A stretch of 64,000 bases of DNA from Ilex aquifolium (taxonomy: Eukaryota > Streptophyta > Magnoliopsida > Aquifoliales > Aquifoliaceae): the NCBI GenBank assembly GCA_951799425.1, contig OX637397.1, forward strand, positions 15,026,064 to 15,090,063. The letters are read 5' to 3'. Position 1 is the stretch's first letter. The number at the start of each line of letters is the position of its first letter. Below the pieces are notes generated by a model. The model had not been told where the DNA came from. It was given only the letters and a program-made list of their open reading frames with translations, and ran no database searches. The position numbers were made by a program, and so were the translations under genes. Shown piece by piece: positions 36,359 through 47,416 of the stretch.

Positions 36359-39300
36359 ATGGAGGGAGAAAGGTCCTCTGCTAAGGCTGGAGATAGGGGA
36401 AAAAGACCCCAGGTGGAGGAGGAACCAGGTGATTGGGAGGCTAGGCAACTGTGGGAAGCAGCAGCTAAGTACTTTGAGCAACATACAACGCGAGTGGAAG
36501 CAGTAAAGCCCAGGGGTACATTGTACAAAAAATTTAAAAAGCTTGATCCACCACTATTTACGAGAACTGCAGGTCCATTGGAAGTAGAGAACTGGTTACG
36601 ACGCATTGAGAAGATATTCAGAGTAATGGGAATTGACGAGGAAGATAAATTACTGTTGGCCACTTTTATGTTAGCGGAGGAGGCCTAGTATTGGTGGGAG
36701 GCAAAGGAAAGAACATTGCTGCCAGTGTGCACTGAGGGGGAGGCCAGCTCAGTTCCTAGAGTTCTCACATTGCGGCAGTTTACAGATGCCTTTGACAAGA
36801 AGTATTTTCCCTCGAGTTATCGATACCAGAAACAGAATGAATTTTTTCATCTGCAGCAGGGGAATCAGTCAGTGATGGAATACGAGGGCAAATTTAGTAC
36901 TTTGTCTAGATTTATGCCTTATGTTATAGCAGACGAGGGGGAAAGATGCAGAAGATTCCAGATGGGGCAAAATTGCAATATTAGATCCTGCGTTTCGATG
37001 TTGGAATTAACAACATTTTCAGACTTATACAACAAAGCCTTGATTGTGGAAGCTGATCTGAAAGAGATGGAAAGTGCAATTGAGCAGGAAAAAATGGGAA
37101 GATATGAGTCAAGTGGACAGGGTTCCAAGGGAAGTTTCTTTAGCATATCTTGGAGAGGAATGTTTCCGAAGGGTGCAAGTAAGAAGAAATCAGGAGTCCC
37201 ATTCCAGAGTCGAGGACAGAGAATGAGTGGATCATCTTCATTTGCATCGGGTCGAGAGATGGGACAGTCTCGGGGGAGTACAGTTACTTGTTACTGTTGC
37301 GGGCAGATTGGACACATTGTACGAAACTGTCCTATGGGAGGACCAGGACACACTATATCACGACGTTGCTTTTTATGTGGCTAGGAGGGACATATGCAGA
37401 GGGGATTGTCCACAGTACTCTACCCAGAGTTCATCGATGGGCAGTGCATCTACGGTGTCCCGAGGAGCAGCGAGTGGCAGAGGTTGAGCACGAGGAGGCA
37501 GTATTGGAGGTGGCACTGAAGGTAGCGGTGCTGGTGGCAGTGGACCGAGTGGACTTGAGGCTGGAGGTCATGTTTTTGTACTTACCCAGCGGGATGCTCA
37601 GGCGACCCTGAATGTGGTCACAGGTATGAAATCTATTTTTGGTCGACATGCACGAGTACTTATAGATTCAGGTGCCACACGTTCATTTATATCACTGCCA
37701 TTCTCCATGCATGTTAATAGACCACCTACTCCGTTAGACTGTGGATTGACTATAGCTACTCCCACGGGTGATTGTGTAACAACCAGGGTAGTATATAAGG
37801 AGTGCCTAGTTCAGGTGGGTAATAGAGAATTACCTGCAGATCTGTTACCTTTTGACTTCCAGGATTTTGATTTGATTTTATGAATGGATTGGTTGTCTGC
37901 ATATCATGCTACTATTGATTGTTTTCGTAAAGAAGTAGTATTTAGAATTCCACATGTTCCTTTGTTTCGGTTCTTTGGAGAGCGACGCCCTGAGCCGAGG
38001 AATTTGATATCAGCAATTAAAGCTAGGAAATTACTCAGGAAAGGATGCTATGGGTACTTGGCTTATGTGAAAGATACTCAGAGAGTTACTCCTGAATTGA
38101 AGAATATTCATGTGGTTAATGAATTCACTAATGTGTTTCCTGAAGAGTTACCAGGGTTACCAGTTGATCGGGAGGTGGAATTTGCTATTGAGCTTGTGTC
38201 AGGAACTAGTCCCATATCCATTACTCCATACAGGATGGCTCCAACTGAATTGAAGGAACTTAAAGTGCAGTTGTAGGATTTGTTAGATTGGGTATTTATA
38301 CGGCCTAGTGTATCTCCTTGGGGTGCACCAGTATTATTTGTAAAAAAAAAGGATGTCACTATGAGGTTATGCATTGATTACAGACAGTTGAATAGGGTGA
38401 CTATTCGGAACAAGTATCCATTGCCACGTATCGATGATTTGCTGGACCAGCTATAGGGTGCCCGAGTATTTTCAAAGATTGATCTTCGGTCAGGATATCA
38501 TCAGTTGAAAGTAAGGGATAGTGATATATCGAAGACTGCTTTTTGGACCAGGTATGGGCACTATGAGTTTCTGGTGATGCCATTTGGTGTGACTAATGCT
38601 CCTGCTGTATTTATGGATTTGATGAATCGAATATTCCAGCCATATCTTGATTCATTTGTGATAGTGTTCATTGATGATATATTGATATACTCCCGTAGTA
38701 TAGAGGAACATATGCAGCATTTGAGGGTGGTACTGCAAACATTGAGAGATAGGCAATTATTTGCCAAATTTAGTAAATGTGAGTTTTGGTTGAACAGGAT
38801 TGTGTTTTTAGGGCATGTAGTTTCTGGTGATGGTGTATGTGTTGATCCAGCTAAGATTGATACTATAGTTAACTGGGAGAGACCGATGACATTGACAAAG
38901 ATTCGGAGTTTTTTGGGTTTGGCAAGTTACTATCGGAGGTTTGTACAAAATTTCTCCATTATAGCTATGCCTCTGACTAGATTGACTCGGAAGGGGGTGA
39001 AGTTTGAGTGGTCTGATAGATGTGAGCAGAGTTTCCAGGAGCTAAAGACCAGATTGACGACTGCACCAGTATTGACCATTTCGTCAGGTAGTGACGGGTT
39101 CGTGGTTTATAACGATGCCTCACATCAAGGTTTGGGTTGTGTGTTGATGTAGCATGGTAGAATGGTAGCTTATGCCTCCAGGCAACTGAAACCACATGAG
39201 TGCAATTATCCTACCCACGATTTGGAGCTTACTGCTATTGTATTTGCACTGAGGTTATGGAGACATTTTCTATATGGGGTTACATGTGAGATTTATACAG

Positions 39301-40999
39301 ATCACCAGAGTTTGAAATATCTGTTTACCCAGAAAGAGTTGAACCCGAGGCAACGGCTCAGGATTGAGTTTATTAAGGATTATGACTGCACTATTCATTA
39401 CCAGCCGGGAAAAACAAATGTTGTGGTAGATGCTTTGAGCCGAAAATTATCAGATAGATTGGCTAGTTTGCGAGTGATTCGGAGAGGTCTATTTGTAGAT
39501 TTGAAATCTTTGAGAGTGCAGTTGGGGATAGGAGAGACTGCAGCTTTACTTGCTACACTAACTTTGAGACCAGTGCTGGTGGACAGGATCAGAGAGGCAC
39601 AACAGTTTGATCTCCAGATTGAGAAATTGAAGAAAGAGGTGAAGACTGATTTTATTGTTGATAATGCTGATGTTTTGTTATTTGGTTCTCGGTTATGTGT
39701 ACCAAATAATGCAGGGTTAAAAAGAGAGATTCTGGAGGAAGCACACAGTTCAACATATACTATGCATCCAGGTAGTACAAAATTGTATTGTGACCTGAGA
39801 GAGCATTATTGGTGGCCTGGGATGAAACGGGAAATAATTGAGTTTGTGGCTCAATGTTTGGTATGTCAGTAGGTGAGGCTGAGCATCAAAGACCAGTTGG
39901 GTTATTACAGTCTCTACCAATTCCAGAATGGAAGTGGGAGCATATCACGATAGATTTTGTGAGTAATTTGCCCCGTACGCAGAAAGGACATGAAGCCATT
40001 TGGGTGATAGTTGATAGGTTGACGAAGTTTGCTCATTTTCTAGCTATTAAGATGTCCTATGATCTTGACATGCTAGCTAGATTGTACATTGATGAGATTG
40101 CGAGATTGTATGGTGTACCTATATCTATTGTCTCTGACAGGGATCCACGTTTTACTTCGAGGTTTTGGCCAAGCTTACAGACTGCGCTAGACACTACTTT
40201 GAAGTTTAGTACAACATTTCACCCACAAACAGATGGACAGACAGAGTGTACTATTCAAACATTGGAGGACATGCTGAGAGCTTGTGTCATGGACCTTAGA
40301 GGTAATTGAGATGATTATTTGCCTCTGATTGAGTTTGCTTATAATAACAGTTACCAGAGTTCAATTGAAATGGCACCATATGAAGCTTTGTATTGGAGGA
40401 AGTGTAGGACCCCAGTGTGCTGGAGTGAAGTGGGTGAGAGGAAGTTATTGGGTCTAGAGATTGTGCAGATGACTGCTGATCATATTAAATTCATACATGA
40501 GAGATTACGGAGTGCACAAAGCAGGCAGAAAAGTTATGTTGACAATCGCCGACGTGACTTGGAATTTGAGATGGGTGATCGAGTATTCCTACGGGCATCA
40601 CCTTGGAAAAGGGTCATTCGTTTTGGCAGGAAAGAGAAGTTGGCTCCAAGGTATATTGGTCCGTACAGCATTGTAGAGCGGATTGGAGCAGTTGCATACC
40701 GGTTGAAATTACCAGTAGAGTTGTCTAGGTTGCATAATATATTTCATGTGTTTATGCTATAGAAGTACTTGCCTGACCCATCACACGTGTTAACTTCAGA
40801 ACCGATGGAGTTAGCAGAGGATTTGACTGATGTAGAGCAACCGATTCAGAGTTTGGGTAGGAAGGAGAAAAAATTACGCACGAAGACGATACCATTGGTA
40901 AAATTTTTATGGCCCAGTCATTCAGTAGAGGAAGCAACCTGGGAGACTGAGGAGAGTATGCGGGCTCAATATCCTCATTTGTTTGGTGCAGGTAAGTAA
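36359..40999 (+). pseudogene. Element B gag-pol polyprotein, broken
   Basis: All domains of a chromovirus polyprotein are present in order: gag core (36530-37000), two zinc knuckles (CYCCGQIGHIVRNCP at about 37292 and a second at 37366), protease with DSGA (about 37665), RT with [10 protein letters not shown] (about 38668), RNase H (39100-39450), the integrase zinc finger and catalytic core (39750-40300) with [12 protein letters not shown] and HPQTDGQTE, and a chromodomain-like end (about 40850-40990). It is broken by in-frame stops at 36686, 37382, 37872-37884, 38274, 38455, 39150, 39870, 40307 and 40760, and by single-base shifts near 37395 and 39875. At four stops (36686, 38274, 39150, 39870) element C has Gln, so they look like CAG to TAG changes. 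The product is not expected to work. Confidence 0.93.
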
Positions 41000-41020
41000 T
41001 TTCGAGGACGAAATTTTTAT

Positions 41021-41034
41021 TAGTGGGGGAGAGT
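41021..41034 (+). other. Element B polypurine tract
   Basis: TAGTGGGGGAGAGT directly precedes the 3' LTR; this is the plus-strand primer for reverse transcription. Confidence 0.8.
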
Positions 41035-43509
41035 TGTGAGACCCAATCATGCATTGCATGCATATTAGCATAATTTTGTGGGCTAAATTGTAATTATGTG
41101 AAATTATTAAAGGGTTAATTAAATTAAATCTTTCATAGTCATGATGTGTGTGAGCATGCATTGGGTATGTGGACTCTGTTAGTAATGTATTAGTGAGACC
41201 TATTTATAGAATTTCATGTGTGAAAATACTAGTGGGTCGATTTCGAAATCACTTAAAAACTTGGGGGGAAGCAAGCATAATTATTCAATTAACGTTACAC
41301 ATGTTTAAAAAAGAAGTTGCTGAGTCATTGTTATGTTTGGTGGTGGTGGGCTGTGTATGCCTTGTGTGTGTGCGTGTGTATAAAGTGTAGGGTGTGTGTG
41401 TGTGTGCACTTTAAGGTTTAAAGGGGTCTGTGTGTGTTTAATTTATAAAATAGTGTGTGTGCGAGTGTTCTTGCTTGCTGGAAACCGAGAGTGAGGGAGA
41501 GTAAAAGAGAAAGGAAAAAACAAATATGTGTGTGTCCATTTGTACCGTGAGCAAGGAAGGTATGTGGGATTCAATTTAAGCATGAGTAATGATTAATTTT
41601 AGTATATATGTATTTGTATATGTGTGGACTGTTTTAACATGTTTTAAATTAGTGGCTATTTTAATTTAAATCATGGACTGTTTTGGTTAATTTTAATGGG
41701 CTGTTTTAGTTTAATTTCAAAACATATTTTTGTGAGTTTAAATTAAGTGAATTAAACATAAATTAGTGGGCTGTTTTGTTTTAAATTAATGGGCTGTTTT
41801 ATTTTAAGTTTAAAACATATTTTATTAAGGGTGTTAAACAAAATTTAGGGGCTGTTAAGAATGGGTGTTAAATGGGTATTCAACCTAGTGTGCGAAAAGT
41901 GTGAAAATGACCATTTGAGATATTCGGGAAGCTTTTAGTGGGCTTGGTTGAAACCAAAATTATGGGAGTGAAATGGGTGGTTTAAAGGTTCAATTAGGGG
42001 CTGTTTACATTGATTAAATGTGTATGTGAATTTAAGTGTAGCGGTCTTAAAAGAAAAGAACGATAGAGGTTGGAAATGGGTGCCGATAATGCCGAAACCC
42101 TGATTTCTAAATGTTATTATCATATGTGTAAATTTTAATCCGAATGACCTGAAATTTTGCATGCTGCATTTTTAAATGATGCTTGATGTGGTAATGTGAA
42201 TTTCAAATGCAAATGAATATGATATCCGGTACGAAATGTATGGAATGCCGGAAGTGCAGTTTTTAGGATTCGGGGTCGAAATGTGAGAAAATGGGCCCTC
42301 GATCAATGTGTTTGACCTACATAATCTTAATTGTGATTAATGTAAGTGATTTTGGAGATTTGGGGAGAAAATATGATCCCTAGAACAAAAGTGTTAGTGT
42401 GTGAGTGGATAGTGCGGTAACTGGAGTTACCGGGGGACTTTGGGGTGCATCATTTTGTATGCATTAGTGCATGATTAACTATTAAATGTGATAAACGTAT
42501 TGATATTGTAATTACAAATGTGTTAGGTGGAATGGGTGAGACAGTCGGTGTTGGAACATATAAGATAACACCGGAAGGATCCATCGATAGGACCGAAAGA
42601 TCGTAGATCTGTATATTTAAGGTGGGTGTATATCTTTATATGTTTTAGAAATGCTATTATAAGATGATAGTAAATGATAGAATTTAATAGCAATTCTTCA
42701 GGATAAAGTGCTACATGTTTATGTGATTGAATGATGCTTTGTATTGTGTATAGTGTATTGCGGAATGTGGCGCACTGTTTGAGACAGGGAAGTCGATGCC
42801 TGATCACTGGGCGTGCAGTGGTGTGCTAGCACTGTGGTGTTCTCGGGAGGTTCAGGAGACACGGATCCATGTGGGATCGATTACCCAATGAGGGGTAGTA
42901 TGGATGTGATGTGACTGGTGAATTCTTTGGAATTGGAATGATGTTGTTGTTTGATACGTGTATCTACGTAGTATCTACCTACTTCAGTGTATTACTATAA
43001 TTTCCATTTCATATACTCACTGAGCGCATGGTTTAGCTCACACCCCTATAGTTTCTCCTTTTCAGATACTGTAGAGGAAGATGCAGACTAGTCCACTGTC
43101 CAATCGATTGAATTCTATACAACGTTAGTGTGATATCACTCAGGTTGAGTGTTTGTATGACTAATTGCTGGGTTATGTATTATATTTATGAGAGATTATT
43201 ATGGGAGGTTAATAGTATATATTTGTATATAGACTCAACAAGCATATTTTGTGATGTATGCTATGTGGGTGTGGGATTTTGTATATGTCTATAACCTGGG
43301 AAACAAATAATTGGTACAGGTGTTTTATATATGGTACAAGTTACGAGACAGGTTTTACCATCATGCTTAATGACTAAGGTGATGGGCGGTGTTGTTGCAC
43401 CTGTGGGATTATTTAATGTTTAATTAGTCCAGATTATACATATATGTAAACAGGTGTGTCAAAAATCTAGTCGCGTCTCATCATTGGGAGACCGGGATGG
43501 GGCGTGACA
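41035..43509 (+). repeat. Element B 3' LTR
   Basis: 2475 bp, the partner of 33738-36180, with scattered substitutions and short indels, including extra GT-repeat sequence with ACTTTAAGG around 41398-41432. It ends GGGGCGTGACA at 43509, followed by the target duplication GCATA. Confidence 0.95.
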
Positions 43510-43514
43510 GCATA

Positions 43515-44759
43515 ACCCGAAACCACGACACAACATCCCCTCTACTAGGATCACAAACAACACAGAGTTTGGGCAGAGTCTCCTTTGTACTGGGCACTTC
43601 CTTTTCATTCCAACCTTATACATCATCAAACCAAACTCATACAACAAGCAATTTTACATAAAACATAGTCCATACGAGTTCAATGACAATCCCTTATATA
43701 CAATTACATGTCCAAAATAAAATAGCATAATAGTTTTTACAAAACATGATTTAAAAGCTACATTTCGGCTCTTCTTCATCAATGATGGCCCGAATGAGAG
43801 CCGTTCACCGGCATATGTCCCGCACCTGAAATGTTGTCCCTATAAAGGGTGAGCCACGCTCAATAGGGTATCTCCTAAAAAGGCTACTCCCCAACCTAGA
43901 TGCATATGAAATGTTCACATGCAATTCACAATCAACAATCACTCCATTCAAGAATATGCAATTCAACAATGGAATCTTCTATGCCATGCCATTACGTGAG
44001 ATGAGACTCACACATGCAACTCAACCCCGCGCCTTTATTGGCTTCCTCAACACATGCAATGCCAATGCGTATGAATTTGGGCATTCCAAACCCTCGCCAT
44101 TGATGTTACACATCCAATGACCTTTTAAAAATAAACCATGTGTCTTTATTGGGTAATCGAATTTCAAAATCTCACCGTCGGTTCTTTACACCGTTATACG
44201 TTTTTGGACTTTCACCAGTGGAAGTGTATAAACCAGTAACCGGGTCTTACACCTGAGGGAGAATCTAGCCCTACTTGCTATACCCGACACAAGTTTTTCA
44301 TGCAATCGTGTAACTCAGTCGGACCTAGGTCTAACCTTCCCGATTCCACTTATCAATCACTAAGAATGGTCACGAATGTGATGTTTCCCGTGCATATGCA
44401 ATGTAAATGTACAATTGCAATTTTCAACCATGTTCAATAAGTCATGAGCACATTATGAACATTTCAATATCCATCAACAATCTCAATGTCAATATATCAT
44501 ATGCATATACTAACATCTACCAACATCAAGTCACAAACATATTATAACATAATCAATGCAAATAACACACTTAATCCACATAGGTATTTAATCAAACACC
44601 TTTAAGACAAGAAAATCATGTGTCACATAATATGCCCCAAATCATCAAATTTCTCAAGAAATCACAAACAAATAATTTCTACATACCCAGTTCATGCTAG
44701 AATTGATTTTAACCATTCTTATATCTATTTCCCTCATTTCAAATACCATAGGTAAGTGC
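43515..44759 (-). repeat. Element A 5' LTR, piece 2
   Basis: Continues the element A LTR after the B insertion (the target copy at 43510-43514 counts once) and ends in AGTGC (44755-44759), the target duplication of element C. Compared with the 26138 LTR it lacks about 395 bp, with the junction near 43601-43604 (matching 26307-26699). The missing part is exactly the one holding the ACCGGT palindrome array. Confidence 0.9.
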
Positions 44760-47363
44760 TGTGACGCCCCAAAATCCGGGGGTCCCGTTGATAACCCATC
44801 AACCCGCGGAAATACTCGTGATAGTCGTATAACCCGACACCACGTCACTCACATGCTTTTAATCAGATTTACCATCCACAAGGTCAATTATACCTCCATT
44901 TATGTCATAGAAGTCAAAGAAAACAAAGCCCAAAAGCATGGTTAAGCATTTTGAAAATTTCAAGTTTTTGGAAAAACCTTCCGGAAGGTCGGCATACACC
45001 TACCGGAAGGTCACTGAAGGAACTGTTACATGAAAAAGATCAATTTCAAGAATTTCCGGAAGGTCGACATCAGTAGCAAAAACCTTCCGGAAGGTCCATT
45101 CCAGTAGCCAAAACCTTCCGGAAGGTTCATTCCAGAAAACAAAACCTTCCGGAAGAACTCGGCAGTCAAAAAGAAACCCAAGGCAAAACCTTCCGGAAGG
45201 TCCACTCCAGTAGACAGGTCCTTCCGGTAGGTTTTACTCCAGTAGCTAAAATCTTCCGGAAGGTACATTCCAGTGGGCAAAACCTTCCGGAAGGTATTAG
45301 CTGTGAGCAAGGCAAGCTGGGGTTTTTAGCAAAACCTTCCGGAAGTCCGACACACACCTTCCGGTAGGTTTTCAGACTGTGAGCATAAAAATGGATTTCT
45401 TCCCCCTCCAAACCATCCTTAAAGCTACCCCATACACTCCAAACTCATTCAATACATGTTTAATGAGATTTTCCATATAATACCCAACTCATACAATCTC
45501 TATTACAATTCATTCCATAATATATACATCAAAATGGAATTTTGTTAAAGGTTTTACAAAACTTAAACTAAGGCCACAAGCCGGCCCCCTTCATGCTTGA
45601 TGCTCTCCATGGGAGCCAATCGCCGGTGTAAACCCGACACCTGAAAATGGTTTCCCGTATAGGGTGAGCACAACGCCCAGTAGAGATAAACCTATAGAGG
45701 TTACTCTCCCCCTAGATGCACATGCTCATGTAATCATAACATAAACATATCACTTAACATTTCACATACTTATGCATTCTATGATGGAATGCAACAATGC
45801 CATGCCATGGAATGAAGTGACACTCACCCATGCATTTCAACCCGAGTCCCCACCGACTCACGCAACACAATGCAACGCCAAAGTGTAATGCACCCCGTCT
45901 ATTGACGGAAAAACCCTTCCAATGATCGTTATGAAATCCGATCATCATTGGAATCTACCCATTGAATGGGTGTTTTTATAACCAAAACCCTTGTGTTTTC
46001 TTTGGGCAACGGATTTTCGGAATCACACCGCCGGTTCCGTGCACCGTGTCACTTTTCTGGAATCTCACCGCCGGCCAAGTGACTCAACCAAGTGGTTTAG
46101 GGTTTTGCACCCAAGGAAGTCGTCATGCCCCTTCTTGCTATACCCAACACAAGTTTTTCCTTATGCAATGCAATCATGTGACTCCATGTGACCATCGGTC
46201 CACATTTCCAAGCCCACATATCAACCACCAAACAAGGTGTTGATTATATCCATGCATCTCCCACACACCAACACTCATGCAATAGTCCCATGAATGTGAT
46301 GCCATGAAAATGCTCATAATGCAACATCTACCACATGAGCAATGTATCCACATGTTCAACATGTCATAACTTCATGGCAATTATATCAAGTGCATATAAC
46401 TACCAAACCACATATTCATATCAACATATCAAAGTCATATCTTGACAACATAGAGCATAAATTTCAATTATCTCTATACACACAAATATGTTATCACAAT
46501 ATAATTGAAATAACACCCATTTATCAACTAAGGCATTTAAACAAACACCTTGTAGGCACAAACCATAAATCACATATATACATTATTACTCATGCATATA
46601 TTTATGTATACCCTTATTCTAGCTACACCTAGAGTAGAATGATCCAAGATAGGATTTACCCCTACCTCAATAGAGATGTAGGCAATCTCTATACACCAAA
46701 ATCACCCAAAATCCAAGACTTTCCCCAAACTCCACCTTTGGATCTTCGGTGAAACGCCTTATTTTTGGTACGTAGACGAAGCCCTCGACGAGTAGATTAC
46801 TTCTCCCTTCTAGCTCGACGGAATCCGAGTGACGGAAGGCGGAGAAATCGCCGGAGAAAGGCTTAAGAATTCTTTTTTTTTCTCTTCTCCCTCTTTCTCT
46901 CTTTGAACGGCTGAACCAAGGGCAAGTGGGAGTGAAAATATCCCAAAATCTGATTTTTAAGTCCTTATTTATATTTTTTTAAATGTGTGGTCTACATCGC
47001 ACCGCTCGTTTATTACTTTCGGGTCCGTTTTTCGTCCCGAAACGACTCATTAAGTCCCGGATTAAGTCCAAATAAATTTTATTGGCACATTAATCCAATT
47101 ATAAGGAAATTTAATATTTCTCGTTTTTGGGGACCTTTAAAAGGTCAATCGCCACGCAGTCGTCTCGAACTACGTGCAAAATCCGACTATCTCGGAATTC
47201 AACGAATTTTCTGGTGGTCACTAGATTTCGCGTTGCGAATCCAACGACGCACTCCGTTTCCTCATCCGAGGTCTAGAACATATGTATTTCAAATACGTGC
47301 AGTAATGGCAAATTACCATTTTGCCCTTTTTCAGAAAAATTTCAAATTTTCCCGGGTTTCACA
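44760..47363 (-). repeat. Element C 3' LTR
   Basis: 2604 bp, TGTGACGCCCC...GGGTTTCACA on the plus strand. It carries the palindrome array at 44977-45368. On the minus strand a TATA-like GGTATAATT lies at about 44886-44894, downstream of the array; whether this is the real promoter is unknown. Open frames across the array are a by-product of the repeat. Confidence 0.97.
44977..45368. promoter_or_regulatory. Array of 12 CCTTCCGGAAGG-type palindromes in element C 3' LTR
   Basis: Twelve copies of a 12-bp palindrome or one-to-two-mismatch variants start at 44977, 44999, 45052, 45083, 45114, 45145, 45189, 45220, 45252, 45283, 45335 and 45357. Steps are 22, 53, 31, 31, 31, 44, 31, 32, 31, 52 and 22 bp. 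The core TTCCGGAA is two abutting nTTCn/nGAAn heat-shock pentamers, and 45115-45129 reads as three in a row (CTTCC GGAAG GTTCA). The sequence between palindromes often has a CAGTAG or CATTCCAG motif. A regulatory role is inferred; the repeat itself is plain. An identical array is at 52611-53002. Confidence 0.6.
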
Positions 47364-47380
47364 TTCTCCCCCCCTTAAAA
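47364..47380 (-). other. Element C polypurine tract
   Basis: On the minus strand TTTTAAGGGGGGGAGAA directly precedes the 3' LTR, the expected plus-strand primer. Confidence 0.88.
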
Positions 47381-47416
47381 GAATTTCGTCCCTGAAATTC
47401 ACATACACATATACAT

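Larger units (their letters stand above)
33738..43509 (+). mobile_element. Element B: Ty3/gypsy chromovirus nested in element A LTR
   Basis: A plus-strand element with both LTRs, a perfect primer site, a full-length but broken gag-pol, and a purine tract. The 5-bp target duplication GCATA is perfect (33733-33737 and 43510-43514), and the flanks join into a continuous element A LTR. In the first 250 bases I count roughly a dozen differences between its LTRs (about 5%), so it is far older than C. Its LTRs are unrelated in sequence to those of A, C and E. Confidence 0.95.

Noticed and set aside
44977..45368. CRISPR-like regular repeat array
   Set aside because: Eukaryotic context, spacers are short and themselves repetitive, no cas genes; the array is part of an LTR.
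45026..45411. Overlapping 81- and 94-codon open frames in the element C LTR, repeated at 52660-53045
   Set aside because: Their repetitive peptides only mirror the 31-bp palindrome repeat, and the exact second copy is just the other LTR, not evidence of coding.
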